The notes under the pieces: model-generated
Databases searched by the model: none
What the model saw: the letters and a program-made list of their open reading frames with translations, nothing else
Told to the model about the DNA's origin: nothing
NCBI RefSeq assembly: GCF_001665575.1
Contig: NZ_LZSU01000040.1
Span: 1 to 56,746 of the forward strand
DNA length: 56,746 bases
Origin: Mycobacterium sp. 852013-51886_SCH5428379
GTDB lineage: Bacteria; Actinomycetota; Actinomycetes; Mycobacteriales; Mycobacteriaceae
Direction: 5' to 3'
Translations under genes and position numbers: made by a program
Shown: piece after piece, positions 1-10,393 of the stretch
Position numbering within the stretch: position 1 is the stretch's first letter
How the letters are laid out: each line of letters opens with the position of its first letter

Positions 1-112
<112 letters not shown>

Positions 113-994
113 CCGCCGCCACCGCCGGTGCCCGTCAACCCCCTCGCCCCGCCGCCGCCGGCCAGCCCCTTTGCGCTGCCGGGCATGCCCGCGGCGAATC
201 CGTTCGCGCCGACCGCGCAGCCGCTGCCCATCCCCGAGGGCACCCCGGCCGGCCAGAACCCGACGCCGTACGTCGGCGAGCCCGTGTTCGCGCCGCCGAG
301 CTTCAACCCGGTCAACGGCTCGAAGGTGGGCGCGGCCAAGCCGATCTACATCAACTTCCAGCGTCCGATCGCCAACCGGCAACTCGCCGAGGACGCCATC
401 CACATCTCCTCGACTCCGCCCGTACCCGGCCGGTTCTACTGGATCAGCGACACCCAGGTGCGCTGGCGTCCGCAGGACTTCTGGCCGGCCGGCACCGTCG
501 TCAACATCGACGCCTCCGGCACCAAGTCCAGTTTCACGGTGCCCGAGCAGCTGGTCGCCACCATCGACGACAACACCAAGGAGATGGAGGTCGTCCGCAA
601 CGGCGAGGTGATCAAGACCTTCCCGGTGTCGATGGGCAAGCCCGGATACGACACCAAGAACGGCACCTACTACGTGCTGGAGAAGTTCGCCGACATCGTC
701 ATGGACTCCTCGACCTACGGCGTGCCGGTCGACGATCCGTCCGGTGAGGGCTACAAGCTCAAGGTGCAGGACGCCGTGCGCATCGACAACAGCGGCATCT
801 TCGTGCACAGCGCCCCGTGGTCGGTGGGCGCGCAAGGCAACAGCAACGTCAGCCACGGCTGTATCAACCTCAGCGCGGCCAACGCGCAGTGGTTCTTCGA
901 CAACTTCGGCAGCGGTGACGCCGTGGTCATCAAGAACACCGACGGCGGCATGTACACCCAGCCCGACGGCGCATCCGACTGGCAGATGTTCTGA
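113..994 (+). CDS. L,D-transpeptidase (YkuD), 5'-truncated
   Basis: This is the C-terminal 293 residues of a periplasmic enzyme that makes 3-3 cross-links in mycobacterial peptidoglycan. A Pro/Ala-rich linker (about residues 1-65, starting PPPPPVPV) is followed by an Ig-like domain (about 70-145) and a YkuD catalytic domain. The domain shows the upstream His (GIFVHSAP) and the SHGCIN motif, whose Cys is the nucleophile. The start codon and signal or anchor sequence lie beyond the contig end. Synteny suggests the Rv0192 (LdtMt4) / M. smegmatis LdtE type. That assignment is inferred from neighbours; the enzyme family itself is clear. Confidence 0.93.
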   Translation, partial: PPPPPVPVNPLAPPPPASPFALPGMPAANPFAPTAQPLPIPEGTPAGQNPTPYVGEPVFAPPSFNPVNGSKVGAAKPIYINFQRPIANRQLAEDAIHISSTPPVPGRFYWISDTQVRWRPQDFWPAGTVVNIDASGTKSSFTVPEQLVATIDDNTKEMEVVRNGEVIKTFPVSMGKPGYDTKNGTYYVLEKFADIVMDSSTYGVPVDDPSGEGYKLKVQDAVRIDNSGIFVHSAPWSVGAQGNSNVSHGCINLSAANAQWFFDNFGSGDAVVIKNTDGGMYTQPDGASDWQMF

Positions 995-1038
995 CCTGAT
1001 TCCCGTTCGGCACCAGCCTCTTCCGGCTGCGTGTCAGG

Positions 1039-1995
1039 ATGGGCGCAGTGTCAGGCGACGACGACAAGGCGACGGCACGCACGGTCGCGGTGATCGTGCT
1101 GGTCGTGCTGGCCGCCGTCGCACTGCGCGGCTACCTGCCCGGCGCCACCCCGACCGACCGCGAACCCGAGCCCGCGGGCGCGGCCTCCCTCATCCCCGTC
1201 GCAGTGATGATCGTGTTGGCACTGGCGATCATCGCCCTGGCGATCCTGCGGCAGGCCCGACACCCCGCCCGCCGGGCCGGCGCGAGCGGCGACGCACTCT
1301 CCACCGGACCCCTCCGTGGCACGCGGTTGTCCCCGCGGACGGTGGCGATCCTGATCGCGGTCGCCATCCTCTGGCTGGCCACGGTGCTGTTCCTCATGCG
1401 GTTGCGGGGCTGGATCGACCCGCCGGAACCACCGACGCAGTCCGGGACCGAGCCGTCCCCGATGCTGCCTGCGGGTGCCGAGGCGGCGGCGCCCGAGGAG
1501 CCACGCAGCGAATCCGGTGGGGGAGTAGGCGTTTTCGGGATCCTGGCCGCCGCCACCGTCGCGTTGATCGTGCTGTCAGCGGTCGCGACCGTGATCGGCA
1601 GGCGTCGACCGGCGGACCCGCCGCCGCTCCCCGAACCGGCCGACGTCCCGGCGCCGGTGACCGGATCGCAGTCGCTGGCGCGCGCGGCCGAGCGCGGACT
1701 GGCGGAGATCGCTGATCTGAGCCGGGATCCGCGGGAAGCGATCATCGCCTGCTACGCGGCCATGGAACGCGAACTGGAGAAGTCGCCGGGGGCGATGCCG
1801 CTGGACTCGGACACCCCGTCGGAGGTGCTGGCCCGCGCCGTGCAGCGCCGGCTGCTGCACGCCGACAGCGCGACCGAACTCGTCGACCTGTTCGAAGAGG
1901 CCCGCTTCAGCCCGCACATCATGGCCGAGGAACACCGCGACGCCGCCGAGCGGGTGCTGCGCGATGTCCTGACAGAACTCGAGGTCGCCCCGTGA
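1039..1995 (+). CDS. DUF4129 domain membrane protein
   Basis: This 318-residue protein opens an operon with a MoxR ATPase and a DUF58 protein. It has three or four hydrophobic segments (about residues 15-35, 52-72, 97-120 and 165-187) separated by Pro/Glu-rich loops. A soluble C-terminal DUF4129-like helical region (about 225-315) contains the typical ACYAAMERELE helix and a long run of charged helices. DUF4129 proteins often sit with MoxR and DUF58 genes, but their biochemical role is not established. A GTG at 1048 is an alternative start. The stop overlaps the next gene by four bases, so the two are probably translationally coupled. Confidence 0.85.
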   Translation: MGAVSGDDDKATARTVAVIVLVVLAAVALRGYLPGATPTDREPEPAGAASLIPVAVMIVLALAIIALAILRQARHPARRAGASGDALSTGPLRGTRLSPRTVAILIAVAILWLATVLFLMRLRGWIDPPEPPTQSGTEPSPMLPAGAEAAAPEEPRSESGGGVGVFGILAAATVALIVLSAVATVIGRRRPADPPPLPEPADVPAPVTGSQSLARAAERGLAEIADLSRDPREAIIACYAAMERELEKSPGAMPLDSDTPSEVLARAVQRRLLHADSATELVDLFEEARFSPHIMAEEHRDAAERVLRDVLTELEVAP

Positions 1996-2473
1996 CCCGC
2001 CCGATCGCGGCCGCCGTCGCGCTGCTGGTGCTGGCCGAGCTCTACGCGGTCGTCCGCCTCGACCGCGACGACGTGCTGGTGGTGTCGGGCGTCGCGCTCG
2101 TCGGCGGTCTGGTGGCGGTGCGCTGGTCCCTGCGTCCGGACCGGATGTCGGCGCCGCCGGCGTCGGAGGCCGACGAACGTGCCGCTGCGCTGCAGCGCTG
2201 GGCGGTGCGGACCGAGACCATGATCTCGTGGTCCGAGGCGACCCGCGCGGATTGGGACCGCCGGCTGCGGCCGATGCTGGCCCGCCAATTCGAACTCGCG
2301 ACGGGTCAGCGCAGGAGCCGGAACGTCGAGGCGTTCGAGGCCACCGGCCGCATGCTGTTCGGTGCGCAGCTGTGGCAGTGGGTCGACCCGGAGAATGTGT
2401 CGCGCACCGGCGGCCGGGAACCCGGGCCGGGCCGCGCTGCGCTCGACGAGATCCTGCAGCGATTGGAGCGCGT

Positions 2474-2477
<4 letters not shown>
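1992..2477 (+). CDS. Small membrane-anchored protein of the MoxR operon
   Basis: A 161-residue protein of unknown function. Two N-terminal hydrophobic stretches (about residues 5-22 and 28-44) anchor a mostly helical, Arg-rich soluble region that contains several Trp residues. It starts at a GTG inside GTGA, overlapping the previous stop, and its own stop overlaps the MoxR ATG. This position between DUF4129 and MoxR genes is typical of the mycobacterial version of the operon. I do not recognise a named domain. Confidence 0.8.
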
Positions 2478-3435
<958 letters not shown>

Positions 3436-3439
<4 letters not shown>

Positions 3440-4680
3440 CCGCGGAGGCGTTCGATTCTGACGTCGAATTGCGTTGGCGGCCTTCGGTGTTGACGACGAC
3501 GCTGGCGACATGCGCGGGAGTGGCGCTGGCGGCGGCGCTGGTCGTGGACCGCTGGGACCTCGTCGCCTTCGCCGCCCCGCTGCTCGGGGTGCTGTGCTCG
3601 CTGGGCTGGCAACGGCCGGTGCCGACGGTGCGCGTGCATGCAGGCACGCGGCTGCAGCGCTGTTTCGAGGGCGAGTCCTTGCACATGACCGTCTGGGCGA
3701 GCGCGTCCGACGGCGCGCCGGTCGATCTGTACTGCGACACGGTCGCCGGGATGGATCTCGAAACCGGGGCGACGCAGACGCTGGTCGCCCGCGCCGCGCG
3801 GTGGGGCCGCTATCCGATCCGGGCGCACGTGCGGGTGCCCGGGCGCGGCGGGCTGCTCACCGGCACCGGATCCGTCGACGCCGCCTACGTCGCGGTGTTC
3901 CCGCTGGCGCCCCCGCAGTCGGTCGCACTCGCGCGCACCGAACTGCTGGACCGGCTGGGCACCCATCTGACCCGCCACCACGGGCCCGGCGTCGAATACG
4001 CCGACATCCGGCCCTATGTGCCGGGCGATCAGCTGCGCACGGTCAACTGGCCGGTCAGCGCGCGGCGACGCACCCTGCACGTGACGCGCCGGCTCACCGA
4101 CCGCTCCGCCGACGTCGTCGTGCTCGCCGACACCTACGCCCAACCGCCCGGGCCCGCCACCGAGGCGACCGAACGCATCGCCCGCGGCGCCGTCCAGGTG
4201 GTGCAGAGCGCGCTGCGCTACGGCGACCGCTCCGGCATCGTCACCCTCGGCAGCCGGCGCACCCGCTGGCTGGCCGCCGACATCGGGCAGCGCCAGTTCT
4301 ACCGGATCCTCGACACCCTGCTCGACGCATCAGACGAATTCGACACCGGCACAGGCACACTCGCACCGCGTGCGGCAGTACCGCCCGGCGCTGTCGTCGT
4401 CGCGTTCTCCACCATGCTGGAGACGGAGTTCGCACTGGCGCTGATCGAGCTCCGTAAACGCGGACACACCGTGATCGCCGTCGACGTGCTCGAGGGCAGC
4501 CCGCTGTCCGGCGACCGCGATCCGCTCGTCGACCGGATGTGGGCGCTGCAGCGGTCGTTCATGTATCGCGATATGGGCACCGTCGGTGTCGACGTGGTGG
4601 CGTGGCCGTCGGATGTCACGCTCGACCAGGCGATGGCGGTGCTGCCCGACCGCCGGGGCCGGATGCAGGTGCGGCGGTGA
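3436..4680 (+). CDS. DUF58 domain protein
   Basis: A 414-residue protein with two hydrophobic segments near the N-terminus (about residues 17-55). A long soluble part includes the DUF58 core, seen as EYADIRPYVPGDQLRTVNW with the following SARR. The C-terminal half has a von Willebrand A-like fold pattern (VVVLADTYA early in the domain). DUF58 proteins are the usual partners of MoxR ATPases. The GTG start is chosen because it overlaps the MoxR stop (GTGA); a longer open frame upstream lies inside moxR. The end overlaps the next gene by four bases. Confidence 0.92.
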
Positions 4681-5108
4681 CGCGCTTCGGTGGCACCCCG
4701 GTATCGGCGACGATCTGCGGACTGCTGATGGTCGCCGCGTCGGCCGGTCAGGCGGTCGGTGTCGAACTGCTGCCCGTCGCCGCATCGGCGGTCGCGGTCC
4801 TCGCCGGTATCCGGTTCCGTCCAGCCGCCACCCTGGCCGTGCTGTGCGCGGTGGTGACCATCGCGGTGTCCGGCCCGGCGCCCATGTTCACCGCGCTGGC
4901 CGGGCTGGCCGCCGCGGCGTATCTCCTGCTGCGGCACGGGGAATACAGCGTGACGCCGCCCAGCGTGCTGGCCGCCGCGGGGTTCGGGGCGTTGGCCACC
5001 GTGGTGGCGGCGATCCCGGTGCAGCTGCCGTGGCTGCCGCTGGCCGCACCGCTGGCACTGTTCGGCGGCTACCTGATCGCGCTGCGGCCCTATCTGAGAG
5101 CGGTCTGA
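4677..5108 (+). CDS. Hypothetical four-helix membrane protein
   Basis: The last gene of the MoxR operon encodes 143 residues that are almost entirely hydrophobic, with about four transmembrane segments and few charged residues. It starts at a GTG overlapping the DUF58 stop (GTGA). No named domain is recognised. Its tight coupling suggests a role with the MoxR/DUF58 proteins at the membrane. It ends one base from the convergent permease gene. Confidence 0.8.
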   Translation: MTRFGGTPVSATICGLLMVAASAGQAVGVELLPVAASAVAVLAGIRFRPAATLAVLCAVVTIAVSGPAPMFTALAGLAAAAYLLLRHGEYSVTPPSVLAAAGFGALATVVAAIPVQLPWLPLAAPLALFGGYLIALRPYLRAV

Positions 5109-5109
5109 C

Positions 5110-6549
5110 TCACGTCACCAGCCACAGGGCCAGCGCGATCACGAACGCCGTCAGTCCCAGCGTGGTCTCCATGACCGTCCACGTCTTGAGGGTCGTCTTC
5201 ACGTCCATGTTGAAGAACCGGCTGACCAACCAGAACCCCGAATCGTTGACATGCGAGAGGACCGTCGCGCCTGCGGCGATCGCGATCACCAGCAGCGCCA
5301 GCCGCAGATCGCTGAGGTTCGCTGTTGCGGCGGCCGCGCTGAGCAGTCCGGCCGTCGTGGTGATCGCCACCGTCGCCGACCCCTGCGCGACGCGCAACAG
5401 CGTGGCGATGATGAACGCCTGCAGGATCAGCGAGATCCCCAGATTGGACAGCGAACTGCTGAGCGCGTCGCCGATGCCGCTGAGTTCGAGCACGCCGCCG
5501 AACATGCCGCCGGCGCCGGTGATCAGGATGATCGAGCAGATCGGCCCGAGCGAATGGTCGAGGATGTCGCGGACGTCGGCCATCGACCGGCCGCGCGTAC
5601 CGAGCACCGCGATGGCCACGAGGACGGTGATCAGCAGCGCCACGGTGGTGTTGCCGAGCAGCATCAGATAGGGGGCCCAGGTGGCGTCCTCCGCGACCAC
5701 CCCGGCAGCGGCCAGCGTGCTGATCACGGTGTCGAAGGAGATCAGGACGAACGGCAGCAGCAGGATCCCCAGGACGGTGGCGAAGGCCGGTGCGGTGCGG
5801 GTGCCGGTCCGGGTGCCGCCCGGCCCGGCGGTGTCGGTGTCGGTGCCGGCCACGGTGTCGGGATCCCGGCCCCCGTTGACCTCGCCGAAGATCGCCTCCG
5901 GGATGTCGACGTGGAACCGCCGGCCCAGCACCTTCGACACCAGATACGAGCCCACGTACCAGGACAGGATTGCGACCGGTGCGCCGACGAGCAGCGTGAG
6001 GCCGATGTTCGCGTCCAGGGCGCCCGCCGCGGCCACCGGACCGGGGTGCGGCGGCACCAGCGCGTGCATGGCCGCGAACGCACCTGCCGCGGGGAACGCG
6101 TACAGCAGCAGCGATCCGCCGAACCGCCGCGCGACGGTGAAGATGATCGGTAGGAACACCACCAGACCGGCGTCGAAGAAGATCGGGAAGCCGAACAGCA
6201 GCGCCGCCACACCCAGTGCGAACGGGGCGCGTTTCTCACCGAACCGGTTGATCAGCGTGTCGGCGAGCACCTGCGCGCCGCCGGTGATCTCCAGCAGCCG
6301 CCCGATCATCACGCCGAACCCGACCAGCAGCGCCACGGACCCGAGGGTGTCGGCGAAGCCGAACATCAGGGCATCCGGGACGTCGCCGACCGGGAAGCCG
6401 GCCGCCAGCGCCGTCAGTACGCTCACCAGGACCAGCGCCACGAACGCGTGCAGCTTGACCTTGATGATGAGGAACAGCAGGACGGCGACGGCGGCCGCGG
6501 CGATCAGCAGCAGCGTCGTCGCGCCATAGGCAGGTTCGATCGCTTCCAT
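5110..6549 (-). CDS. GntP-family gluconate/organic acid:H+ symporter
   Basis: A 479-residue polytopic membrane protein with about 12 hydrophobic segments. The family pattern is visible in the N-terminal KVKLHAFVALVLVS segment, in LVPPHPGPVAAAGALDANIG, and in the C-terminal NDSGFWLVSRFF motif, all typical of gluconate permeases (GntP/GntT, COG2610). Substrate is likely gluconate or a related hydroxy acid, though sequence alone does not fix this. The start is the ATG beginning MEAIEPAYG; the upstream in-frame extension lacks family similarity. It lies 37 bases downstream of zmp1 on the same strand and could be co-transcribed. Codon use is like its neighbours. Confidence 0.93.
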   Translation of the reverse strand: MEAIEPAYGATTLLLIAAAAVAVLLFLIIKVKLHAFVALVLVSVLTALAAGFPVGDVPDALMFGFADTLGSVALLVGFGVMIGRLLEITGGAQVLADTLINRFGEKRAPFALGVAALLFGFPIFFDAGLVVFLPIIFTVARRFGGSLLLYAFPAAGAFAAMHALVPPHPGPVAAAGALDANIGLTLLVGAPVAILSWYVGSYLVSKVLGRRFHVDIPEAIFGEVNGGRDPDTVAGTDTDTAGPGGTRTGTRTAPAFATVLGILLLPFVLISFDTVISTLAAAGVVAEDATWAPYLMLLGNTTVALLITVLVAIAVLGTRGRSMADVRDILDHSLGPICSIILITGAGGMFGGVLELSGIGDALSSSLSNLGISLILQAFIIATLLRVAQGSATVAITTTAGLLSAAAATANLSDLRLALLVIAIAAGATVLSHVNDSGFWLVSRFFNMDVKTTLKTWTVMETTLGLTAFVIALALWLVT

Positions 6550-6586
6550 GCGGCCTCCGACCGTTGGTCTGGGATCTCCCCGCAGC

Positions 6587-8581
6587 CTAGTTCCAGATGC
6601 GCACCCGCCGGTCGGGTTCGAGGTAGAGCGCATCCGATTCGTGGACGTCGAACGCCTCGTAGAACGAGTCGAGGTTGCGGATCACCCCGTTGCAGCGGAA
6701 CTCCGGCGGAGAGTGCGGATCGGTGGCCAGGCGCCGGATCGCTTCGGCGGTACGGGATTTCGTCCGCCACACCTGCGCCCAGCCGAAATACACCCGTTGC
6801 ACGCCGGTGAGCCCGTCAATGACCGGAGCCTCTTCGCCCTTGAGCGACAGCTCGTACGCCAGCAACGCGATGGACAGCCCGCCCAGGTCGCCGATGTTCT
6901 CGCCGACGGTGAATGCGCCGTTCACATGATGGCCGTTTTCGAGTTCGCGCGGCGTGTACTCCTCGTACTGCTCGATCAACGCCTTGGTGCGGGCGCCGAA
7001 CTCGGTGCGGTCGGCGTCGGTCCACCAGTCGACGAGGTTGCCGTCCCCGTCGTACTTCGCGCCCTGATCGTCGAAACCGTGGCCGATCTCGTGACCGATC
7101 ACCGCCCCGATCCCGCCGTAGTTGGCGGCGTCGTCGGCGTCGGCGTCGAAGAACGGCGGCTGCAGAATCGCCGCGGGGAAGACGATCTCGTTCATCCCGG
7201 GGTTGTAGTAGGCGTTGACGGTCTGCGGCGTCATGAACCACTCGTCGCGGTCAACCGGGCCGCCGAGCTTGGCCAGCTCGCGGTCGCTGGCCAGCTGGTA
7301 GCCGCGCCGGTAGTTGCCGTAGAGGTCGTCGCGTTCGATGACCAGCTCCGAATAGTCCTTCCACCGCGCCGGATAGCCGATCTTCGGGGTGAACTTGTCG
7401 AGTTTGGCCAGCGCCTTCTCCCGCGTCTCGGGGGTCATCCACTCCAGCGAGTTGATGCTGACGCGGTAGGCCTCACGCAGGTTGGCCACCAGCTCGTCCA
7501 TGCGGGCCTTGGCGTTCGGTGGGAAGTGCCGCTCGACGTAGAGCTTGCCGAGTGCATCGCCCATCAGGCTCTCCACCACGCTGACGCCGCGCTTCCAGCG
7601 ATCCCGGATCTGCTCGGTGCCCGATAGCAGCCGGCCGTAGAACGCGAAGTCCCCGGCGACCAGCTCGTCGGTCAGCAGGAACGCGCGCGCCTTGATCAGG
7701 CGCCAGCGCACCCAGGCCTTCCAGTCCTCGAGTGAGAAGCCGCCCACACCGGACCATTCAGCGGCGAACGCCGTCAGATAGTCGGGCTGACGCACCACCA
7801 GCTCGGCGACCTTGTCCTCGGTGGCGCCGAGCGCGCCCACCCAGCCGGCCCAGTCGAAGCCGGGCGCCTGGGTCGGCAGATCGGCGAATCGCACCAGGTT
7901 GTAGGTCAGATCGGCGTCGCGGCGCTTGACGACGTCCCAGTGCGCGGCGGCCAGCGTCCGCTCCAGCGCGACGATGCGCTCGGCGGTGTCGGCGTGGTCG
8001 TCGGCGTCCCCGCCGTACACCAGCGCGAACATCGCCGCGATGTGGCGCGGATAGGCGGCCAGGATCTCGGCGTGCTGCTCGTCGCGGAAGTACGACTCGT
8101 CGGGCAGCCCGATCCCGGACTGGCTCAGATGCACCAGATAGCGCGTCGAATCCTTCGAATCGGTGTCGACGTAGACGCCGGTGCCGCCGCCGACACCGGT
8201 GCGCTGGAGGGCGCCCAGCACTGCGGCCAGTGCGTCGGGGGTGTCGGCGCCGTCGACCGACTCCAGTTCGTCGAGCAGCGGCGCGACGCCGAGACGTGCG
8301 ACCGTCTGCTCGTCGAGGAAGCTGGCGTAGAGGTCGCCGATGCGCTGTTCGTCGGTCCCCTTCTGGGCACCCTTCTCGGCGCATTCGGTGATGATCTCGC
8401 GGATCTGCTCCTCGGCCCGGTCGTACAGGGTCCGGAACGCGCCGTCGGTGGCCCGGTCGGCGGGCATCTCATAGTCGGTGAGCCAGCGTCCGTTGACGTG
8501 GCCGAAGAGGTCGTCCTGGGGGCGGGCTTGGGGGTCGACGTGCGTCAGGTCGATGCCCGACTTGATTGCTTCTACCGTCAC
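6587..8581 (-). CDS. zmp1: Zmp1-type M13 zinc metalloprotease
   Basis: A 664-residue neprilysin-like (M13) peptidase, the same length as M. tuberculosis Zmp1 (Rv0198c, 663 aa) and in the same gene context. The zinc site is seen as HEIGHGFDDQG (HExxH, about residue 495) and the third ligand in ENIGDLGGL (ExxxD). NAYYNP, the substrate-binding motif of the family, is also present. The N-terminus (SGIDLTHVDPQARPQDDLF) closely resembles Zmp1. The GTG start at 8581 gives the expected N-terminus; the longer open frame overlaps the divergent gene. No classical signal peptide is seen. In M. tuberculosis this enzyme is linked to inflammasome modulation; in a fast grower its role is unknown. Confidence 0.95.
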   Translation of the reverse strand: MTVEAIKSGIDLTHVDPQARPQDDLFGHVNGRWLTDYEMPADRATDGAFRTLYDRAEEQIREIITECAEKGAQKGTDEQRIGDLYASFLDEQTVARLGVAPLLDELESVDGADTPDALAAVLGALQRTGVGGGTGVYVDTDSKDSTRYLVHLSQSGIGLPDESYFRDEQHAEILAAYPRHIAAMFALVYGGDADDHADTAERIVALERTLAAAHWDVVKRRDADLTYNLVRFADLPTQAPGFDWAGWVGALGATEDKVAELVVRQPDYLTAFAAEWSGVGGFSLEDWKAWVRWRLIKARAFLLTDELVAGDFAFYGRLLSGTEQIRDRWKRGVSVVESLMGDALGKLYVERHFPPNAKARMDELVANLREAYRVSINSLEWMTPETREKALAKLDKFTPKIGYPARWKDYSELVIERDDLYGNYRRGYQLASDRELAKLGGPVDRDEWFMTPQTVNAYYNPGMNEIVFPAAILQPPFFDADADDAANYGGIGAVIGHEIGHGFDDQGAKYDGDGNLVDWWTDADRTEFGARTKALIEQYEEYTPRELENGHHVNGAFTVGENIGDLGGLSIALLAYELSLKGEEAPVIDGLTGVQRVYFGWAQVWRTKSRTAEAIRRLATDPHSPPEFRCNGVIRNLDSFYEAFDVHESDALYLEPDRRVRIWN

Positions 8582-8586
8582 CCCGA

Positions 8587-8601
8587 CATTCTTCCAGAAT
8601 G
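8587..8601. promoter_or_regulatory. Inverted repeat in the zmp1/Rv0199-like divergent promoter
   Basis: CATTCT-TCC-AGAATG is a perfect 6-bp inverted repeat with a 3-bp spacer, lying 6-20 bases upstream of the zmp1 start in the 40-base divergent region. It could be an operator or could arise by chance. No regulator is encoded next to it. Confidence 0.35.
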
Positions 8602-8608
8602 CGGCCGG

Positions 8609-8614
8609 TAGCCT
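8609..8614 (+). promoter_or_regulatory. -10 box (TAGCCT) for the Rv0199-like gene
   Basis: TAGCCT fits the mycobacterial TANNNT -10 element and ends 7 bases before the ATG at 8622. There is no Shine-Dalgarno, so the mRNA is probably leaderless or nearly so. Confidence 0.45.
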
Positions 8615-8621
8615 CACGGCC

Positions 8622-9221
8622 ATGTCTGACGAGCTCCCCGAGGAGCAGACCGGCGGCGAGCGGGTGTTCAGCAGCTTCGGGGTGGCGTCCGCGGTACTGG
8701 GTGTGCTGGCCGTCGCGGCCGTCGTTCTGGCCGGGCTGATCTGGACCGGCCACCGGGCCGAGACCGACGAGCGCGCGTACCAGACCCGCGTCCTGCAGGC
8801 CGCCGCGGACTGGGCCTCGGTGCTGATCAACATGAACAAGGACGACGTCGCCGCGAGCCTGCTGCGACTGCAGGAGCAGACCGTCGGCGACCTCAACGCC
8901 GATTTCGACTCGGCGGTGCAGCCCTACCGGCAGCTCGTCGAGCGGCTGCAGACCCGCACCACCGGACAGATCGATTCGGTGTCGGTGGAGGGGCTGCACC
9001 ATCCGGCGGGCAGCCCGGACGGCGGGCCCGCGCTGCCGGCGCCGCCCGATCCCCAGGTGTCGGCGTTCGCGTCGCGCACCGACACCGTGCTGGTGGTCGC
9101 CACTTCGGTCACCGAGAACGCCGGCGCGGATCAGCCGCAGACGGTGCGGTGGAATCTGCGGCTCGGCGTGTCCGACGTCGACGGCAAGCTCATGATCTCC
9201 AGCCTGGAGTCGATTCGATGA
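8622..9221 (+). CDS. Mce-associated-like membrane protein (Rv0199 type)
   Basis: A 199-residue single-pass protein: a short cytoplasmic tail, one transmembrane helix (about residues 19-43, VASAVLGVLAVAAVVLAGLIW), then an extracytoplasmic domain of the Mce-associated / NTF2-like type with a long helix and C-terminal beta strands (TDTVLVVATSV, VRWNLRLGVSDVDGKLMISSLE). Such proteins support lipid-transport complexes in mycobacteria. Position next to zmp1 matches Rv0199. The next gene starts within its stop codon (ATGA), so the pair is coupled and the two proteins may interact. Confidence 0.85.
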   Translation: MSDELPEEQTGGERVFSSFGVASAVLGVLAVAAVVLAGLIWTGHRAETDERAYQTRVLQAAADWASVLINMNKDDVAASLLRLQEQTVGDLNADFDSAVQPYRQLVERLQTRTTGQIDSVSVEGLHHPAGSPDGGPALPAPPDPQVSAFASRTDTVLVVATSVTENAGADQPQTVRWNLRLGVSDVDGKLMISSLESIR

Positions 9222-9907
9222 GGAATCGCCTGCGGGTGCTGGCGTTCGACACGCTGGCCCCGGCCGCGGCGATCGCCGCGCTGGTGTTCATCGGGGTGGT
9301 GCTGGCCTGGCCGCTGTGGTGGGTGTCGGTGTGCTCGGTGCTGTGCCTGCTGATCGTGCAGGGCGTGATCGTCAACGTGGTGCTGGCGCGGCGCGATGGC
9401 GTCACCGTCGGGACCGACGACGACGGCCCGGGTCTGCGGCTGGCGGTCGTCGGCGTCGCGACCGCCGCGCTGGTCGCCGCGGTGGTGGTCGGGTATCTGC
9501 GGTGGACGGTGCCCGACCGCACCTTCACCGCCGACAGCGCCGAGGTGGTGCGCATCGCCAGCAGCGTCTCCGAGGCGACGGCCACGTTCACCCCGCAGAA
9601 CCCGACGGCCTCGATCGACCGCGCCGCCCAGCAGATGGTGCCCGACCGCGCCGAATCCTTCAAACAGGAGTTCGCCGCCGTCGCCGAGGACCTCACCAGC
9701 AGGAACGTCTCGGCGCAGGCCCGTACGGCGTCGGCCGGTGTGGAGGCGCTCGGCCCCGCGGCGGCCAGCGTGGCCGTGGTGCTGCGGGGCACGCAGAGTG
9801 TGCCGGGTCAGCCGGTGGACAACGCGGTGCTGGCCCTGCGGGTGACGCTGTCCAAGATCGACGGCCGCTGGCTGGTCGAGGACGTCACACCGCTGCACTC
9901 CCGCTGA
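9218..9907 (+). CDS. Mce-associated-like membrane protein (Rv0200 type)
   Basis: A 229-residue protein with about three transmembrane helices (residues 10-30, 32-54 and 73-93) followed by an extracytoplasmic domain that resembles that of the upstream protein: a helical part (AEVVRIASSVSEATATF) and C-terminal strands ending DGRWLVEDVTPLHSR. Gene order matches Rv0200. The ATG overlaps the preceding stop. Function is unknown; a role in envelope lipid transport is inferred from domain type and neighbours. Confidence 0.83.
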   Translation: MRNRLRVLAFDTLAPAAAIAALVFIGVVLAWPLWWVSVCSVLCLLIVQGVIVNVVLARRDGVTVGTDDDGPGLRLAVVGVATAALVAAVVVGYLRWTVPDRTFTADSAEVVRIASSVSEATATFTPQNPTASIDRAAQQMVPDRAESFKQEFAAVAEDLTSRNVSAQARTASAGVEALGPAAASVAVVLRGTQSVPGQPVDNAVLALRVTLSKIDGRWLVEDVTPLHSR

Positions 9908-9918
9908 CGCCGAAATCG

Positions 9919-10347
9919 CTAGAGCAGGCGGGCGTAGTCGACCTTCAGGCAGCGGTCCATCACCACCTGCAGACCGGCGGCCGTCCCGTCCGCGGCGACC
10001 TGCTCGTCCCACAGTCCCTGCTGCAGCCACAGCGTCTTCGCGCCGACGTCGACGGCCTCCTTGAGGACTCCGGGTAGTTCGCTGCTGCGCCGGAACACGT
10101 CGACCATGTCGGGCTTGACGGGCAGGTCGGCCAGCGTCGGGTAGACCTTGTGGCCGGCGATCTCGCCGACGGTCGGATTCACCAGATACAGCTCGTAGTG
10201 GCTGGCGTCCCGGAGGTACTCCCAGACGCCGTAGCTGGGGCGCGTCGGATTGGCCGACGCCCCCACCACGGCGACCGTGCGGGTCTCCCGCAGGATGCGC
10301 CGCAACTCGTCGTGGTCGGGTTCGGTCCAGGCGGCTGATTCGGTCAT
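9919..10347 (-). CDS. CoA-binding protein (YccU-like)
   Basis: A 142-residue Rossmann-fold CoA_binding_2 protein. The nucleotide-binding loop is seen as VAVVGASANPTRPSYGV, followed by the family pattern YLVNPTVGEIAGHKVYPTLADLP and a C-terminal MDRCLKVDYARLL. Such stand-alone domains resemble the N-terminal part of ADP-forming acetyl-CoA synthetases and bind CoA, but their cellular role is not defined. As far as I recall it is not in the corresponding M. tuberculosis position, so it looks like an insertion in the conserved gene order. Confidence 0.92.
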   Translation of the reverse strand: MTESAAWTEPDHDELRRILRETRTVAVVGASANPTRPSYGVWEYLRDASHYELYLVNPTVGEIAGHKVYPTLADLPVKPDMVDVFRRSSELPGVLKEAVDVGAKTLWLQQGLWDEQVAADGTAAGLQVVMDRCLKVDYARLL

Positions 10348-10393
10348 GGGTCCAGCATTCCCGGTAACCGGGCCGACGATGCGCGGGAAGGCG

